DNA of 64,000 bases from Trebouxia sp. TZW2008. Lineage: Eukaryota > Chlorophyta > Trebouxiophyceae > Trebouxiales > Trebouxiaceae. The stretch is taken from NCBI GenBank assembly GCA_002118135.1, contig BDIU01000463.1, positions 42,751 to 106,750 of the forward strand. Reading direction: 5' to 3'. The translations under genes and the position numbers were made by a program. The notes under the pieces were generated by a model. It saw only the letters and a list, made by a program, of their open reading frames with translations, was not told the origin of the DNA and ran no database searches. This document shows, piece by piece, positions 23,968 to 36,150 of the stretch. The stretch's first letter is position 1. Every line of letters starts with the position of its first letter.

Positions 23968-26900
23968 TCAGTCCACTTGTAGATCTGCAGCTACCATCTT
24001 AGCTGCTATGGGGTGGTAGCTGCTTCTAGCTTCCTTGAAAGTCTGAACAGCAGTTTCTTTGCCCATCTTGCTCTTGAACAGAGCTTTGTACAGCGGTCGC
24101 AGAAACTTCATGCGGCCTTGCTCCTTCAGAAATTGTACAGTCAAAGGCAAAACTGCTTCATCCTCTGCAAGGCAGCAGCATATGTCTGAGGGCGCGTGTG
24201 TTGTACTCCACAGCTGTAGACTAAGAGGCGATATTATACGTAGCTTATAGGGCCTTGCATGAGACACATTGTAAGCTGAAACTCTTGGACTGCACGTCAT
24301 GTTTTCTGTTTGATTGCTGGACAAGCCAAACATGCACTACCTGTACATGGTCACATAAACACAATGCCCTTCTGGCACAAGACAGGTAGTCAACTACAAG
24401 ACAAATCAACTGCTTGGTCACTGCCATGCTGGGCAAGGCAATTGCTGATTTCTACAGAAAATGCTGCAACACAGCCTCAAAAGGCTTTGAAAATTAAGCA
24501 TCAGCAGGAGAAGGGAATGGCATGCAAGCTGCACCTCACAAGAAGCTAGCAGATGCTGCTGCATCAATGCATGCGCCACACAACAGCATGCACAAAGCAG
24601 TCCAGGCAGCAGATGTTGCTGTAACAAGGCATGTGCGACACAGCAGCATGCGCAGCGCAGTTCAGCTGGCTATTCACCTGCGTTGATGGCCAACTTATAC
24701 CAGCTGCCCCGTATCTCGGCATTCTTGCTGTTGTCCAGCCCATACAGGTCATTCATGCGCCTTGTGGTCTTCTTATGCATCATCTGGTGAGTTCTGTAGT
24801 TTGCCAGAGTGTCTAAGAACGCCACAAGCATCTCAGAAGACCAGCCTTTGATGTCGTCTGGAGATGCATGTGAGGGGCCAACTTTACTACCGAGGGACAT
24901 CAGGTCAGATGTGTGCCATCTCTTTGCAAGAGCATCTGCTGCTTGTCCCAAGGCAGGGTCGTAATCATTCTGGACAGGCGGTAAACCTGCAAGGGCACGT
25001 AGAAAACTGCTGTCAGGAATTGCTGCATGATGTATGGAACCAATGTTGCTTTCAAGGGCCATCAGGTCAGATGTGTGCCACCTCTTTCCTAGAGCATCTG
25101 CTGCTTGTCCTAAGGCTGGGTCATAGTCATTCTGGACAGCAGGTAGACCTGCGACAACATGCAAGGAAGGCTGTCAGAAATGCACACCATTTGGGAACTT
25201 ACTGGCAGAAGAGCAAGAACTCCAAAAAGAGAGGTCATTGCATTCACTGTGACTTATGCAGGCCATTATGCACAAGGCTGACTGTTTGACACCATGTGCA
25301 ATCCTATATGACAGCAGAGACTGTCAAATTGGGCTGACTGATTGGCACATCTGATGCTGTGTGATGCTTAGCCTGAAGTGATTGCTTTATATACCTGGTG
25401 AATACAGCCAAGTTTGCCAGTCTATCTGTTGGATAGCATCAACACTCTGGAAGTGGTTGCAGAAGTAGTCCTTGAAGTCATTCGTGGTCAGGGTCTTGAA
25501 CTTGAAGTGCTGCAGGTATTGCTTGAGGAAAGCCTCAAAGGGTTTTGCTCCACCCACAAGCCCCTGCAAAGCTGATATGTTACGCGCACCGTCAATTGAT
25601 TAGACGTCACCATTTGACCCTGATTGTTCAGAAATTGTTTGAGAGCCTATCACTGCACAACTGATCTATCTGCAGGAGCTTATTGAGCCCCAGCTCTTGA
25701 TCAAGCAATAGGTCTGACAAACTCAGTGTAATTGTCGTCAATGTGGAGTTTCTCAGGACCACCACATGCACTGCAAGTTATGCAATGCCCATGTTTCTGT
25801 GGCAATGGTATGTAGGCAAACCAGTTCTGAAGGCAGATAGGCACAGCCCACCATCTGCTGCAGTGTTATGAAGGCAAAGCTACCTGCAGGTAGTACAAGA
25901 AATAGAAGCCCTTTTCATAGGGGACTTTACTGAATGAATCGTCAGGGTCCACACCGCCGGACAGGTCTGGAACAAGAGCAGTGAAGTTGTGGGTGTCTCC
26001 TATTTGGTTGATGCTGTCTACCAAGCTGAGGTAGCCATTGGCAGCGCGGAATTGCAGAGCCTTCTCACCATCTAACCGGCCAATGATTTTGCGCTCCAGG
26101 AATACAGTAAACCCTGCAACAGCAGAGCCCAATCACTGTGTAACTGTCTTTCTGCTGCAGGAACACTGTCAATGTCTCCTATTTTGTGGATGCTGTCTAC
26201 TAAGCTGAGGTAGCCATTGGCAGCACGGAACTGCAGAGCATTTTCACCGTCTAAACGTCCAATGATGTTGCGCTTCAGAAACACCATGAAGCCTGCAAAA
26301 AGAGCAGATGCATGGCAAACAATTTGCACTGTTGTGTGCAGCCCTCTTGACAGGTTGCACTGGCTATCTGTCGTGATAGCATGAGCTCTCACAGCCAACT
26401 GAAGCTGATGCGTGATTGCTACTGACGTGCATCATCGGATCTGACACCAGTCATGCCATGGCGAGACCAAGCAAAACACTTCAGTGCAAAAGGCCTTTCA
26501 TTAGATGCCTTGATGCATAGCTTTACAAAGAGCAGATTGTAAAGTGGTGATGTTTAGGGGAGTGCTTTCCTGGCAATTCTATGAATATTGCTTTTGGGTG
26601 TCATTAGCACATTTACCTTGACCCGTGCTTGTAAACTCTATATAACGGGTGACACAACAACACGCTGAAACAGTATTGTGGTGCTGTCAAGTAGGCATCT
26701 GATCAATGTAGACAGCTTCTATATGGCTGCAGATGACATCAAGCAGGTAGACAATCCCTTGAGATCCATACACACCCAAACATACACAGGCTCACAGCGC
26801 AGCAGGCAAGCAGCCAAAGAGACAGACAGACAGACCACCAGACAGATAGACAGACACACAGACAGACGCACGGACAGACAGACAGACGTACAGACACTGA

Positions 26901-29900
26901 CCATCATCAAGATAAGCATACCTTCATTGAGCCAGAAATGCTCCCAAGTAGCATTTGTGACCAGATTGCCTGTCCAGCTGTGAGCTATCTCGTGTGCCAC
27001 AACACCAACGAGGGACCTGTCACCAGCCAACAGAGTAGGGGTGACAAAGGTAAGGCAGGGGTTCTCCATACCCCCATAGGGGAAGGAGGGGGGTAGCAGC
27101 AACAAATCATACACTCCCCAAACATACTCTCCTGCAATCTCCTCAGCTGCAGCACAGCCACAATCAATCAATCAATCAATCAACCAACCAACCGACCAAC
27201 TCACAAATGGTTTCCGCCGTAGACACCCAACGGGGCCAATACAGACAATGCTAACATGAGTCAATACTAGTCATGCAATCGGCAGGAACATGACGAGGTT
27301 GTTGTCACACAAGGTCCAACATCAACCCTTGGCCACTCTACCAAGTCAAAACGCATTGACATGCTTGCTGATGAGATGCTGCAAAGTAAGCTGGACATGC
27401 AGTCCGTTGAGCTTGAGCTTTGGCAGCATACATCTTAAACAGGAGTGGCAGCAAAGTGCATTGATCTGAGCAGCAAAAGGTCACAAGTAAGTGTGCATAG
27501 TATTCACAGTACTACAACTTCTGAGAGCATGGCTGCTTGTCAACAAGGCAGACGATTGATGGCTGTGCTGGCCATGACAGCTGAACCTGACACGCCATGC
27601 TGAACCACATACCTGCTGCAAGGAACTTTGCAGTGTCAGCAAACTCGTAGGCGCCTGCCTCAACCATGCTGGGCTCAGACCATACCTGCATCATGCTATC
27701 CTTGTTGTGACTTCTTGTGAGAATGCTAGGGGTTGCTGAACAAGATTGCTGGTCCACGTCAAAGCCATGACCTTCAAAGCAGACAAATTTTACACACAAT
27801 CAGCTACAATGACTCGGGCCTTGAGACAGCTTGATGTTTGCAGCGCCTAGCGTCATCTGCACGACAGCTGCTGCACAATCAATCTGCTGTTAAGCATGAT
27901 AAAAACAAAGATGGCCGCACTACTGATCTGCTGTCATATACCACTTGTGCTACAGTTACATTGCTCTCCTCAAACCTCTGCCTTGCTGCTGAGGTGAAAC
28001 GTTGTGCACCAGCTTGTTTTCACCTTGGACCTAGGCCCAATTTGTCGGCTTTCCAGCTCACCAACAGCTAGCGCCAGAAGGTAAGAGGGGATAGGGACCT
28101 CCTGCTTGAAGTGGAAGGTATGGGTTGCAGCTCCGTTTGTGGAACCCTGAGGGCTGTCTTGAGGCACTGCGCTCATGAGGGCAGTCAATGGCGTGGGCAC
28201 TGTGATTGCTGCTGTGTAGGTCAACTTTGCTGCTGGGGTATCCTGCAATGGCATTCAGGCTTTAGAGTGATTACTGTGCTGTGTGAGGAACCTTGCCTGC
28301 TGTGAAAGTGTGTAACAGCAGTCCATACATTGACTGTGACTGCTGCTGTATACGCCAGCTACAATGTGCAGGTGGTATGCTGCAAGGCCACTCAGGTGTT
28401 CATTGTGGTTGCTGCGGTTTTTGGAGCCGTCCTGCTGCAGCATGCTATCATAATTTTCCATCTGACTGCACTCATGAGGGCAGTCAGAGACATGGGAACC
28501 ATTACTGCTGTTGTGTAGATTCCCTTGGCTGCAGGTGTATCCTGCAACAAGATTTCAGTCATGCGGTGCAAGTTGGCTGTGTTGATGGGATGCTGCTGCA
28601 GAAGTCATTCCACACACTCATCTGTGGTTGCGGCTGCGTAATTCAGCACGGCTGCAGGGCCACACTGCAAAGGCACTCCATGCTTCTGTACGTGGCTGCT
28701 GCAAAGTAAATTGGCTTTGCTGATGATAGATACTTGCAAGGCGTCTCAAATCCAAATAGCAGCAATGGGGTGGCTAGAGCACTGATTCAGTGGGCCATCA
28801 GGCAGCATTTGTACATTGCAAGATCCAATGCACAGCCCAGCCCGAGTGCTTTCATACTGGAAGTCAGCATTTCCAAACGGCTCACAGCAAGAAACGGAGG
28901 AACAAAAATCCACAGGAAGAGGCAGAGGAAGAAGGCTAGCGAGGTGTATGCAGGATTGAATTACCTGGCAAGGAATGAATGAGCGAGCATGAATGGCCTG
29001 GCACTGTGTGAAGAGGTATGGATGCTTGCCGCCAGCTGTCTGGGATGGGTCAAGAAACTGAAGTGCAGTGGATTTGGGCATGGTGCTGAAACTAATGGCA
29101 ATCTGAATGCTGTCCCCTGCATTGAGGGGCTTGCCAAAGCCAATGATTAATTTGGTTCCCAGAGCCTGCAAACATAGAATGGTTGCTCACTGAATAAGGG
29201 CAATGTTGCACAAGCCACATGGTTGTCAGGGTCTGCTTCAGGATTGCGCTTATGGAAAGTAGACCATTTAGTCAAGGAACATCGACGAGCTTGATGTCCA
29301 TTGCCATGTATCATTTGAGCAAAGGAGAGTGTGTGAAAAGAGTCTGTCTGCTGTATGCTATGCTGGCTATGCGCTACTTGCAAGTTGCAATGCAGATGAC
29401 AAGCAAAGGCTGGTTGCAGGACGCCAACCTTATGCTCTTCTGCGAACTTGAAAGCAAGGTCTTTGCCTGTGCTGTGTTCAGTGACACTGTTGATGATCAA
29501 GTCTCTTGTGTCAAGGGAGAGTTCTGTTGTGCCATCTTGCTTGATGGTGACATGCACCTGAGAGCACACTCCGGTTCAGCGCTCAAGACGCACAGCAACA
29601 TCAGTAGCATGTGATATGCCACTGACCTTTGCTATTCCTCCGACAGTCTTGCTGTCGAAGTGGACAGACAAATCTGTACGCAGAGAAGCACGTCAGCAAC
29701 ACACGATGAGCAAGCGCTGGCATTCATATTAGTTACCTAAATCGATGTGTGTGACTGCTGCCTGTGTGTAATTTGCAAAAGAGGAGTGATCTTGAGCGAC
29801 GGCCATTGCGGCCTCTCGCGGCGATGTGTCAGGGACGGTGGAGGCTTGTAAGCGAGTGTTAGCGCGTGCGCGAGAGAGCCGGCCGCCCTTCTTAGCGCTA

Positions 29901-30091
29901 AATGAGGGCCTTGACAAACAGGTGCTGGCTGCAGAAATGATTGCAGGCTGCCTCAGCCGAGAAGTCGCGTTGAGGAAATTGTGGGGCCTGCGGCGATCAA
30001 AATTGGTACTGGATATGCAGCGAGCTCCGCAATGCAGCGCACTTGTCCACATCCGCTCATCAGCAATGACAAGCCATGACGGAAAGGTCAA
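23968..30091 (-). CDS. LTA4H: M1 aminopeptidase / leukotriene A4 hydrolase family
   Basis: Eleven exons (30091-29737, 29673-29627, 29557-29429, 29165-28965, 28242-28024, 27685-27613, 27146-26922, 26113-25884, 25563-25395, 24986-24678, 24164-23968) close in phase. From the Met at 29806 the protein has 622 residues, like animal LTA4H; from 30091 it has 717, with a Ser/Arg-rich extension that could target an organelle. Present are the substrate motif PYGGMEN, the zinc site HEIAHSW with the third ligand in WLNEG, the catalytic Tyr in VPYEKG, and [10 protein letters not shown], which carries the Arg/Lys that bind the substrate carboxylate. The C-terminal helical domain is complete. Peptidase activity is expected; lipid epoxide hydrolysis cannot be judged. 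Three exons have tandem copies in the adjoining introns, one of them in frame. Confidence 0.92.
24540..24665. repeat. Two-copy tandem repeat in aminopeptidase intron
   Basis: Two units of about 60 bp share GCAGATGCTGCTG or GCAGATGTTGCTG followed by CACAACAGCATGC or CACAGCAGCATGC. They lie in the intron before the last exon. They do not resemble an exon edge. Confidence 0.6.
24987..25148 (-). repeat. In-frame duplicate of aminopeptidase exon 10 start
   Basis: A 162-bp unit precedes true exon 10 (start 24986). It has its own acceptor (TCGCAG) at 25148 and encodes [20 protein letters not shown], against [20 protein letters not shown] in the true exon. The frame runs open through both copies, so using the distal acceptor would add exactly 54 residues. 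See the finding on alternative acceptors. Confidence 0.9.
26114..26292 (-). repeat. Duplicate of aminopeptidase exon 8 start
   Basis: A 179-bp unit with its own TTTGCAG acceptor encodes [20 protein letters not shown] beside [20 protein letters not shown] in the true exon 8. It keeps the entry phase but has no donor, and read-through shifts frame to a stop. It therefore cannot be used productively as it stands. Confidence 0.9.
26816..26892 (+). repeat. (GACA)n microsatellite
   Basis: About 17 imperfect GACA units lie in an aminopeptidase intron just downstream of the HEXXH exon. The Ser/Val/Cys-rich open frame that seems to extend that exon is read-through of this repeat. Confidence 0.95.
27161..27200 (+). 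repeat. AATC/AACC short tandem repeat
   Basis: Four or five AATC units followed by AACC units, immediately upstream of the HEXXH-containing exon in its intron. Confidence 0.85.
28300..28690 (-). repeat. Three extra copies of aminopeptidase exon 5 start
   Basis: True exon 5 begins at 28242 with [16 protein letters not shown] close copy begins at 28541 after an intact TTGCAG acceptor and reads [15 protein letters not shown]...LTALMSAV. Two more decayed ones begin near 28380 (reading LAYTAAVTV after a stop) and 28670 ([13 protein letters not shown]). On the + strand they create a spurious Cys-rich ORF. Confidence 0.85.
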
Positions 30092-30753
30092 ATCGACACT
30101 ACAGTTTCGGGGCTCACATTTTTTGACTCAAAAGTTTGAGCGAGCTTGCTTGTGAGTTGTATTGACTGAGTCTGGTTGCAACGACTGACCAAATGCAGCC
30201 CTGAAAGTACGGAAAGCACAAGGGCTGAAGCACCGCGGCGCCGTGACAAAAAGCTGTTCCTGCCAAATAGTGCCCATATGCGTACAACGAGCTCAAGTTG
30301 GGCGTGAGCAACATAGTATATGCTGGGCGCGACACCAGTGTAGCTACTTTGTACCAAATACTGTCAGGCATGTCAGGTCTTAAAAGCCTCAAATGTCGGG
30401 AGAATATTTGAAGGGCGGCCAAGTTGCTTGCTGCACCTGCAAGCAAATCTGTATATTGAATAATGTATGGCTGCATGCAACAATTTGAGTGATGCATGAC
30501 AACTGCACATCAATGTCGCCTCACTACAGCAGCATGAGGTTACAGTTGCTTTCACGACTTCGAGACTGCAAAGCAGCTGGCATCCCTTGGCAATCGCCGC
30601 TCCTCGAAGCATTGGCGGGCATGAAATTGCGCAAATATGGTACAGCATGAAAGCACATCAGCGAATCAGTGAATCTTATGTCAGCCCAGCTGGGTCAGAT
30701 CTTGGGTGCTGCATCAGCTGCCGCACAACACCCTACGATGACTCTGCATCACA
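30092..30753. other. Space between TOM20 and aminopeptidase
   Basis: It holds the TOM20 3' region (a TGTAA-type signal on - about 210 bp after the stop) and the upstream region of the aminopeptidase. Frames on - up to 127 codons exist, but I recognise none. One could be an upstream exon of the aminopeptidase. Confidence 0.35.
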
Positions 30754-32405
30754 CTAGGACTTTGTTGGCGGTGGCATAGGAGGTGGAGCAGTGGCTGCAG
30801 GACCACTCTTTGAAAGGGCAACAACCCCCAATCCAAGACCAACTAGGGTGACCCATCCAGCCACATCCCACCAGAAGTCACTGCCCTCCTTGGTTGTCGT
30901 TTTGCCGTTTCCACCACCTTCTGCCACTCTGAATCCACCACCTGAGGTGGTCTGCAATACAAGCAGCTTCTTTGAGACGCAAACTTCCAACATTCAACAA
31001 GAATGAAACGCACCCAGCTAGGTATTTACAGGAGTAATCGGGATGCAACAAAGGTTTCCCGTGGACATACCCAGCTTGCTTATACTGCTTGAGACTAGCA
31101 TTCACTTGCACACAGCTACTATACTGCAGTACAGTGCATGCGCATCTTGCTGCGATGTGTGCAATTGAACATGGTTTGGACGTAAAAAGGGGCTCGGCAT
31201 ACCTCCTCTTCCTGCTGAGCTCGCATTTGAGCATGAAGCTGTGCATGCAGTTCTGGCGCCTGCAATGCACAGAAATTGCTTGGCTACTGTTGCTCCATGG
31301 TTGTGCAATGCATCAGGGCAAGACCTGATGGTGCACTGAGACAGTCAACAGCATGTGATTTTGCATACCTTCTTAGTCATTTCCACAGCTTTGCGGTAAA
31401 CATCATTTTCAGGATCCTGCGCAGCAATAGCCAATCACCAGAAAATCATGCAAGTATCATGCAAGTCAGATCTGACAACAGCAGACAAAGATAGACATAC
31501 CAGGTCTGAGGCCTTCTCAAAACAACTTGACGCCTTCTTGAAGTAGTCTTTTGCTGTCTGTGGAGTGCTGACCAGGAAGCCCTGGAGCAAGCAAGGTTAC
31601 ATGCCTTGCATGCTTCAGATGTAAAGTAGTTACAAGTACCTGACATGAATGATGCATTGTCATGCGACTTGCATGCTTCAGTCATAACTACAGCGTCCAT
31701 ACTTGAGATCACTGTATATATGCTTCAGGTGCACGGTGCAAACAAGTGTGGTGCACTGCGTGTCACTTCGAACAAGCTTCACTTTGCTAGATGGTGCATG
31801 TCTTGGCAGCAAAGCAGCTACCAGAATAGGGGCCAAATAGCACACCTCAGATGTGTAAGCATTCCCAAGGCACCACAGTGTTTCAGAGCGGCTGTCGTCA
31901 AGCTTGAGGGCTGTTTCAAGCTTTGTGACGGCCTGCAATCAAATTCAGCTTGACTTTTGGTCGGAGCACATTCATTTAGCATTCTGGTCAGGCAGCGGGT
32001 CTGAAGATTTACCTGCTTGATCATGTCTCTGGCCTCCTCTCCCTGTCTAAAATGAGCAAGCTCCAACAGTGCTCCACCCCATCGTGTCAGTGCCTGTCCA
32101 CAGCACCAAGGTCAACACCCGAGTAAGTGTGAGAACATCGTGCGAAGCGTACACGCGTACAGCCTACAAGAACGGAACAAGAGCAGCCCCACTGTGCTGC
32201 GCAGGTGCCTACCGATGCGTCTGTGGAATCCCTGGCATACGCTTGCTGAGCTTGCTCTCTGGCTTGCTCGAAGAAGATCAACCTGTGAGGCACAGGTGTC
32301 TGTGCTCAGGGCGTGCCTCCCATACAAGTAATCGAAAGACTCCGAGGCTGCATCGCACCTCTGCATGTCCTCGCCTGCAACCTCCATGCTGCTTTCGGAT
32401 GTCAA
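30754..32405 (-). CDS. TOM20: Plant-type mitochondrial import receptor TOM20
   Basis: Eight exons (32405-32326, 32282-32213, 32093-32013, 31932-31846, 31581-31501, 31416-31369, 31259-31203, 30951-30754) close in phase to 233 residues. The order matches plant TOM20: an N-terminal helix (LLIFFEQAREQAQQAY), LTRWGGALLELAHF, a TPR-like region (VTKLETALKLDDSRSETLWC, LGNAYTSE), AKDYFKKASSCFEKA, DPENDVYRKAVEMTKKAPEL. A Gly-rich linker and one C-terminal membrane span (WVTLVGLGLGVVALSKS) with a short Pro-rich tail follow. The protein is therefore tail-anchored in the mitochondrial outer membrane and binds presequences, as known for the family. The plant/algal form (C-terminal anchor) supports a Viridiplantae origin. 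It is slightly longer than land-plant TOM20. No exon-edge arrays occur in its introns. Confidence 0.93.
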
Positions 32406-32439
32406 ACTTCACAGCAGGTCCCTAAACTCTCTGGCTTAA

Positions 32440-33745
32440 GTGGTGTTGCGCAGTTTGGCTTTTCGATGTCTGTGCGCACGGAGCTGCCTGAGCAACGCAC
32501 CACAGACTCACTCCGAAACCATTGCTGTGACTGCGCAGCACTGGCAACAATTCCAGGCAACACTCCAACGCTGGCGGGAGCAGCACACTTGCAACGTGAA
32601 CACAGTCGGCTACACAATCATCGGCTGTTTGTCTCCGTGGCTGCGATATAGATGATCTTAAGCTCGAAACTGCTTGCAGGCACGGGATCAAGCGACATCT
32701 TTGGGAAGGTTGGTTGTGGGATGTCTTCCAAAACAGCAGTTTCATGGATGCCAGCGACTGACGTCTGCGCAGAGGTAGTCTTTTGGGTCAAACTGGTCAC
32801 TGCTTCATGGTTGTCAGGTGTCCATCAGTACCTCCTTCTGCAGTTAAGACTTTGATTGCAGCATTGCTGCAATATGCCACTGCAGTTCAAGCAGAGTACT
32901 GAGGGAACTATGCCGGTCTGGATTTATAGACCCTTGAAAGAGCTGCAAGCTATGGCAGCAAGGCAGACCAGCAGCAATCACAGGGCGGCATTTGCAGCAA
33001 GTGCCAGCATGATTAGAGAGCTTGTCAGGCAGCAAACTAGTCAGTCACATTGCAGCCTTGCAACAGCACTCATCACTGAGTTGCTCCAACAAACCCGCCA
33101 ATCTCCAGCTCCATGACATGACATGCTTCCCTTTGCCAGGCTTCTGGTCATGACCTGGGTGAGGCAAAGGTGGGGCAACAAAGGCATCAGCAAGCGCTTG
33201 CAATTTAACATTTGCAAGGCGTCAGCCCTTGCTGAGCTGGACTGCAGCAGTCAGGCCAATGATGTTGGAGCTGATGCTGCAGCTTCAGACAACCATTACT
33301 GCTGTGCAGGATTCTGGTAGTGAATATGCAGCTTTGCACTGCTGAGCAGCACGATCGAGCGTGAGTGCCTTACACAGGGTGCGGTAAACAGCATGCCCCA
33401 AAATACAGCGCTGGACGGAGCTAGGTTGTGAGAGTTTTTGATGCTGGCAGAGCTGCTGCAGGCTGAAAATCATCTGACATTGCTGACATCCTGGCACTGA
33501 GTTTCAGGGGCCAGACCTGTGATGTTGCTCTGAGACTGTTCTGTAGACGGACTTACAAGCAAAAGAGCTGCTTGCTACTAAAATGCTGAAACGCATGACG
33601 CAGGCTGACATACAGCTGATTGTGGAAGACGAGCAACTGTCAGCAGTGTCATCCTGCCAATGTTTTACCCAGCTTTTGCGGTATTGGCTTGTCCATACAT
33701 ATGCCTACAGTCGTTTTCACATCTCAGACTGACACCATGAGATCG
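32440..33745 (+). CDS. Unassigned multi-exon gene candidate
   Basis: Several + strand stretches look coding and lie between plausible splice sites. They are about 32440-32590 (ETIAVTAQHWQQFQATLQRW, Gln-rich helix), 32867-33117 (RPLKELQAMAARQ...ASMIRELVRQQTSQ), about 33350-33420 (STIERECLTQGAVNSMPQNT) and about 33565-33640 (ELLATKMLKRMTQADIQLIV). Together they suggest an alpha-helical, possibly coiled-coil protein. I could not close all phases and recognise no family. The first stretch starts only 35 bp from the TOM20 start codon on the other strand, so the two would share a tiny promoter. The model may be wrong or partial. Confidence 0.3.
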
Positions 33746-33849
33746 TTTGTTGGTCAAAGGGGTCAGATGCAGGTGTTTAAATTTATTCTTGATTGTCAAC
33801 AGGTTTTGACACACGCGATCTGCCAGACGTTCTGCCAGGTTTGACGAAT

Positions 33850-34374
33850 GGTATCCAAACCTAACCCCAAGCAGTACAAGCCTTCTGACAGATTACCATA
33901 GTTTCGGATCGGTGCTTGGCCGCTGACCAATTTGGGAATCACGGGTCCTATCACCCGAGATTCATGCAATTCGACTGTTATTCATGACGGCTTAAGCGAC
34001 GTGCACTCAGGCGTGTGTATCAGCCTGCATCGCTCGCCTGGGTGTGCGCCTGGTACGCAACAGATCTCTGCCAAGCACTGTTAGCCTTCCGTGTCAAATA
34101 GCCGCCCTAAGCAGTCTCTACAGGTACGCTGGCATAGATGTTGCTGTGCACGCACCCCCGGTATGCGGGGCAAGTGGCCTCGTTGCATTTGCCTTGCACG
34201 CATAGCTCAACTTTGTAGCACTGAAATTCAGGGCAACTTGAGCTTAACATGCTTATTCAACCACAAGCTGCAAATCTGGCAAGTGTCTCATCACAAGACT
34301 TTTGTCACCTGTAGGTTGCAAAGCATAACAGTCGCGTTGTGAGTGATCTGTCGCCTTGACCGGCTTTTGACTGT
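33850..34374. other. Upstream region of bZIP gene
   Basis: No exon recognised. It probably contains the promoter and leader of the bZIP gene. Confidence 0.4.
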
Positions 34375-36150
34375 ATGTCTTTGCGGGCTCAGAATAACAA
34401 GCACATGGCGCAGACACTCTTTTCATCAGGCAAGGTAAGTGTGTCAGCGCTGGCACCCCGACGTCTGATCAGCAGTGATGAGCAGCGATACGCCTGGCCT
34501 GGATTGTTCGAGCAGCGAGAACCTGTCCACGCGAAACTCGGCTCACCCTTTGAACCGCGTCTTGCAGGGATCGGCCATGACTGACACACACAGCATGACC
34601 TCGTCGCAAGCTTACCCGCAGCCGCAGTTGCAGCTCTCAGAGGCCTCCTCGCCTTGCAGCTATTCTGAAGCTGTCCCAGGAAACTGTTTTCTGCCTGCAA
34701 ACATTGGTGGAAAGCCTGCTGCAGACAGCCACAGTGCACCTGACAGCGAGTGTACAGACTTTCCGGCAGTAGTACCTGCATCTGGCATGCAGACCATCAG
34801 TCACCTAGTATCCTTATCTGTTCAGGTAAAACATTTGCTTGGGACCTCATGTTGCAATTCTTGCTTGAACGGCGACTGAATTTCAGGCTTGCATCTGCAG
34901 GGCAAGCAGAAGAAAAAGGTTGGTCGGCCTATTGCATACAAGGGTGACCCCAGTGCGCCAAATTTAACAGAGGTTGAGCGCCGTCGTATCAAGCGCCGCA
35001 TTGCCAACAGGGAGTCAGCTCGTAGGGTCAGAGCTCGGCGCCAGGAGACTCTGGAGGAGCTTCAGATCAAGGTGCCCTTCCTAGCTTAGTCACCATGGCC
35101 TTGTATTGCCAGAGCTGCTACATTGTAGTGTGTGGGCATGCTTGAGAATACTACGTCAAGTATCACTTTGAAGCTTGGTGGAGGCGTTTTTGACATGCAG
35201 CATATTTATTTTTGGCAGCATGTTGTTTTGGCCTTGCATATGTGCTTGGTCAAACAAGACCGTTTGTAACTGAATTCAGGTCACTCTGTTCTAACTTTGT
35301 GCTGATGTGTTTGTTACTGCACAGAGACCACTTGAAGGACTCTTTGCCACTCCGGTTTATTTTGATGTCTGTTTCATTGCGGAAGACCACGCTCAACATC
35401 TATCAAATGTTGCCTTCTTTGATGTTTTGCCATTGCAGATGGACCAGATCAACATGCACAATGCTGAGATGGTGAGGCACATTGCTGAGGTCGAAGGCCA
35501 TTCAGCTCTTCTCAAGGGTCAGCTGCAGGAGTGTGAGATGCAGTGGAACAAGGCCATTGCCGATAATGCAAGACTGCACCAGCAAGTCACCTTACTCAAC
35601 TCGCAGGCGCATGTGAGCATCTTTTCCACATCACTCTCTGTTTGCACCATCCCAACATGCACAGCGTGATTGCTGAAGACATTTCCACAAAGATGCTCAC
35701 CTTACGCTAGGCAGAATAGGTTCCTCCTTTCTTTCTTTGCCATGCTCATCCTGCATTTGATGTATAATGGTCTCTTCCATGAGTGCATTCAGCATTACCA
35801 CTAAAGCATGCCAAGACGGTGCTTCATGATGCAGTGTATGTGCAGATCTTTTGGTGTGTCTTGTTCACTCCAGCATGTATAGTTGCTTGACAACATTTCA
35901 GCTGACATTGCTCCTTGTGCAGGAGCAGGCCAAGCATGCAACCAAGGATGTCATGCTGCCTTCAAGTGAGAACATCAACAAGCGCAACACGCCCGCCGGT
36001 GACCAACACTTTGCTGGAGCCTACCGTGCTGCTCCAGTCACTGGTATCAGCTGTGAACTTATTGAGGAGCTGCCTACAATGGCCTTGCCCTTCTCAGAGG
36101 GCATGCTGCTGTCAGGGTTGTATGATGAGGAGTGCCCAATTTTGCTGTGA
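34375..36150 (+). CDS. bZIP transcription factor (GBF-like)
   Basis: Five exons (34375-34434, 34568-34825, 34901-35071, 35439-35612, 35923-36150) close in phase to 296 residues. The middle exon holds the basic region ERRRIKRRIANRESARRVRA, with the invariant N-x7-R arrangement of bZIP DNA-contact residues, preceded by a KKKVGRPIAY motif. The zipper starts at ETLEELQ and continues across the intron into the next exon (MDQINMHNAEMVRHIAEVEG...ADNARLHQQVTLLN). The zipper is split by the intron exactly after the first heptad. N-terminal Ser/Pro/Gln-rich sequence could be an activation domain. A role as a nuclear G-box/ACGT-binding regulator is inferred from the basic region; targets are unknown. 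The first small exon is the least certain part; a start at the Met about 4 codons into exon 2 is possible. Confidence 0.88.

Noticed and set aside
26719..26920. Apparent Ser/Val/Cys-rich extension after the HEXXH exon of the peptidase
   Set aside because: Read-through of a GT donor at 26921 into the (GACA)n repeat; the next exon joins perfectly in phase.
28293..28709. 138-codon Cys-rich + strand ORF
   Set aside because: Antisense of the four copies of peptidase exon 5; the repeat, not selection, produces the pattern.
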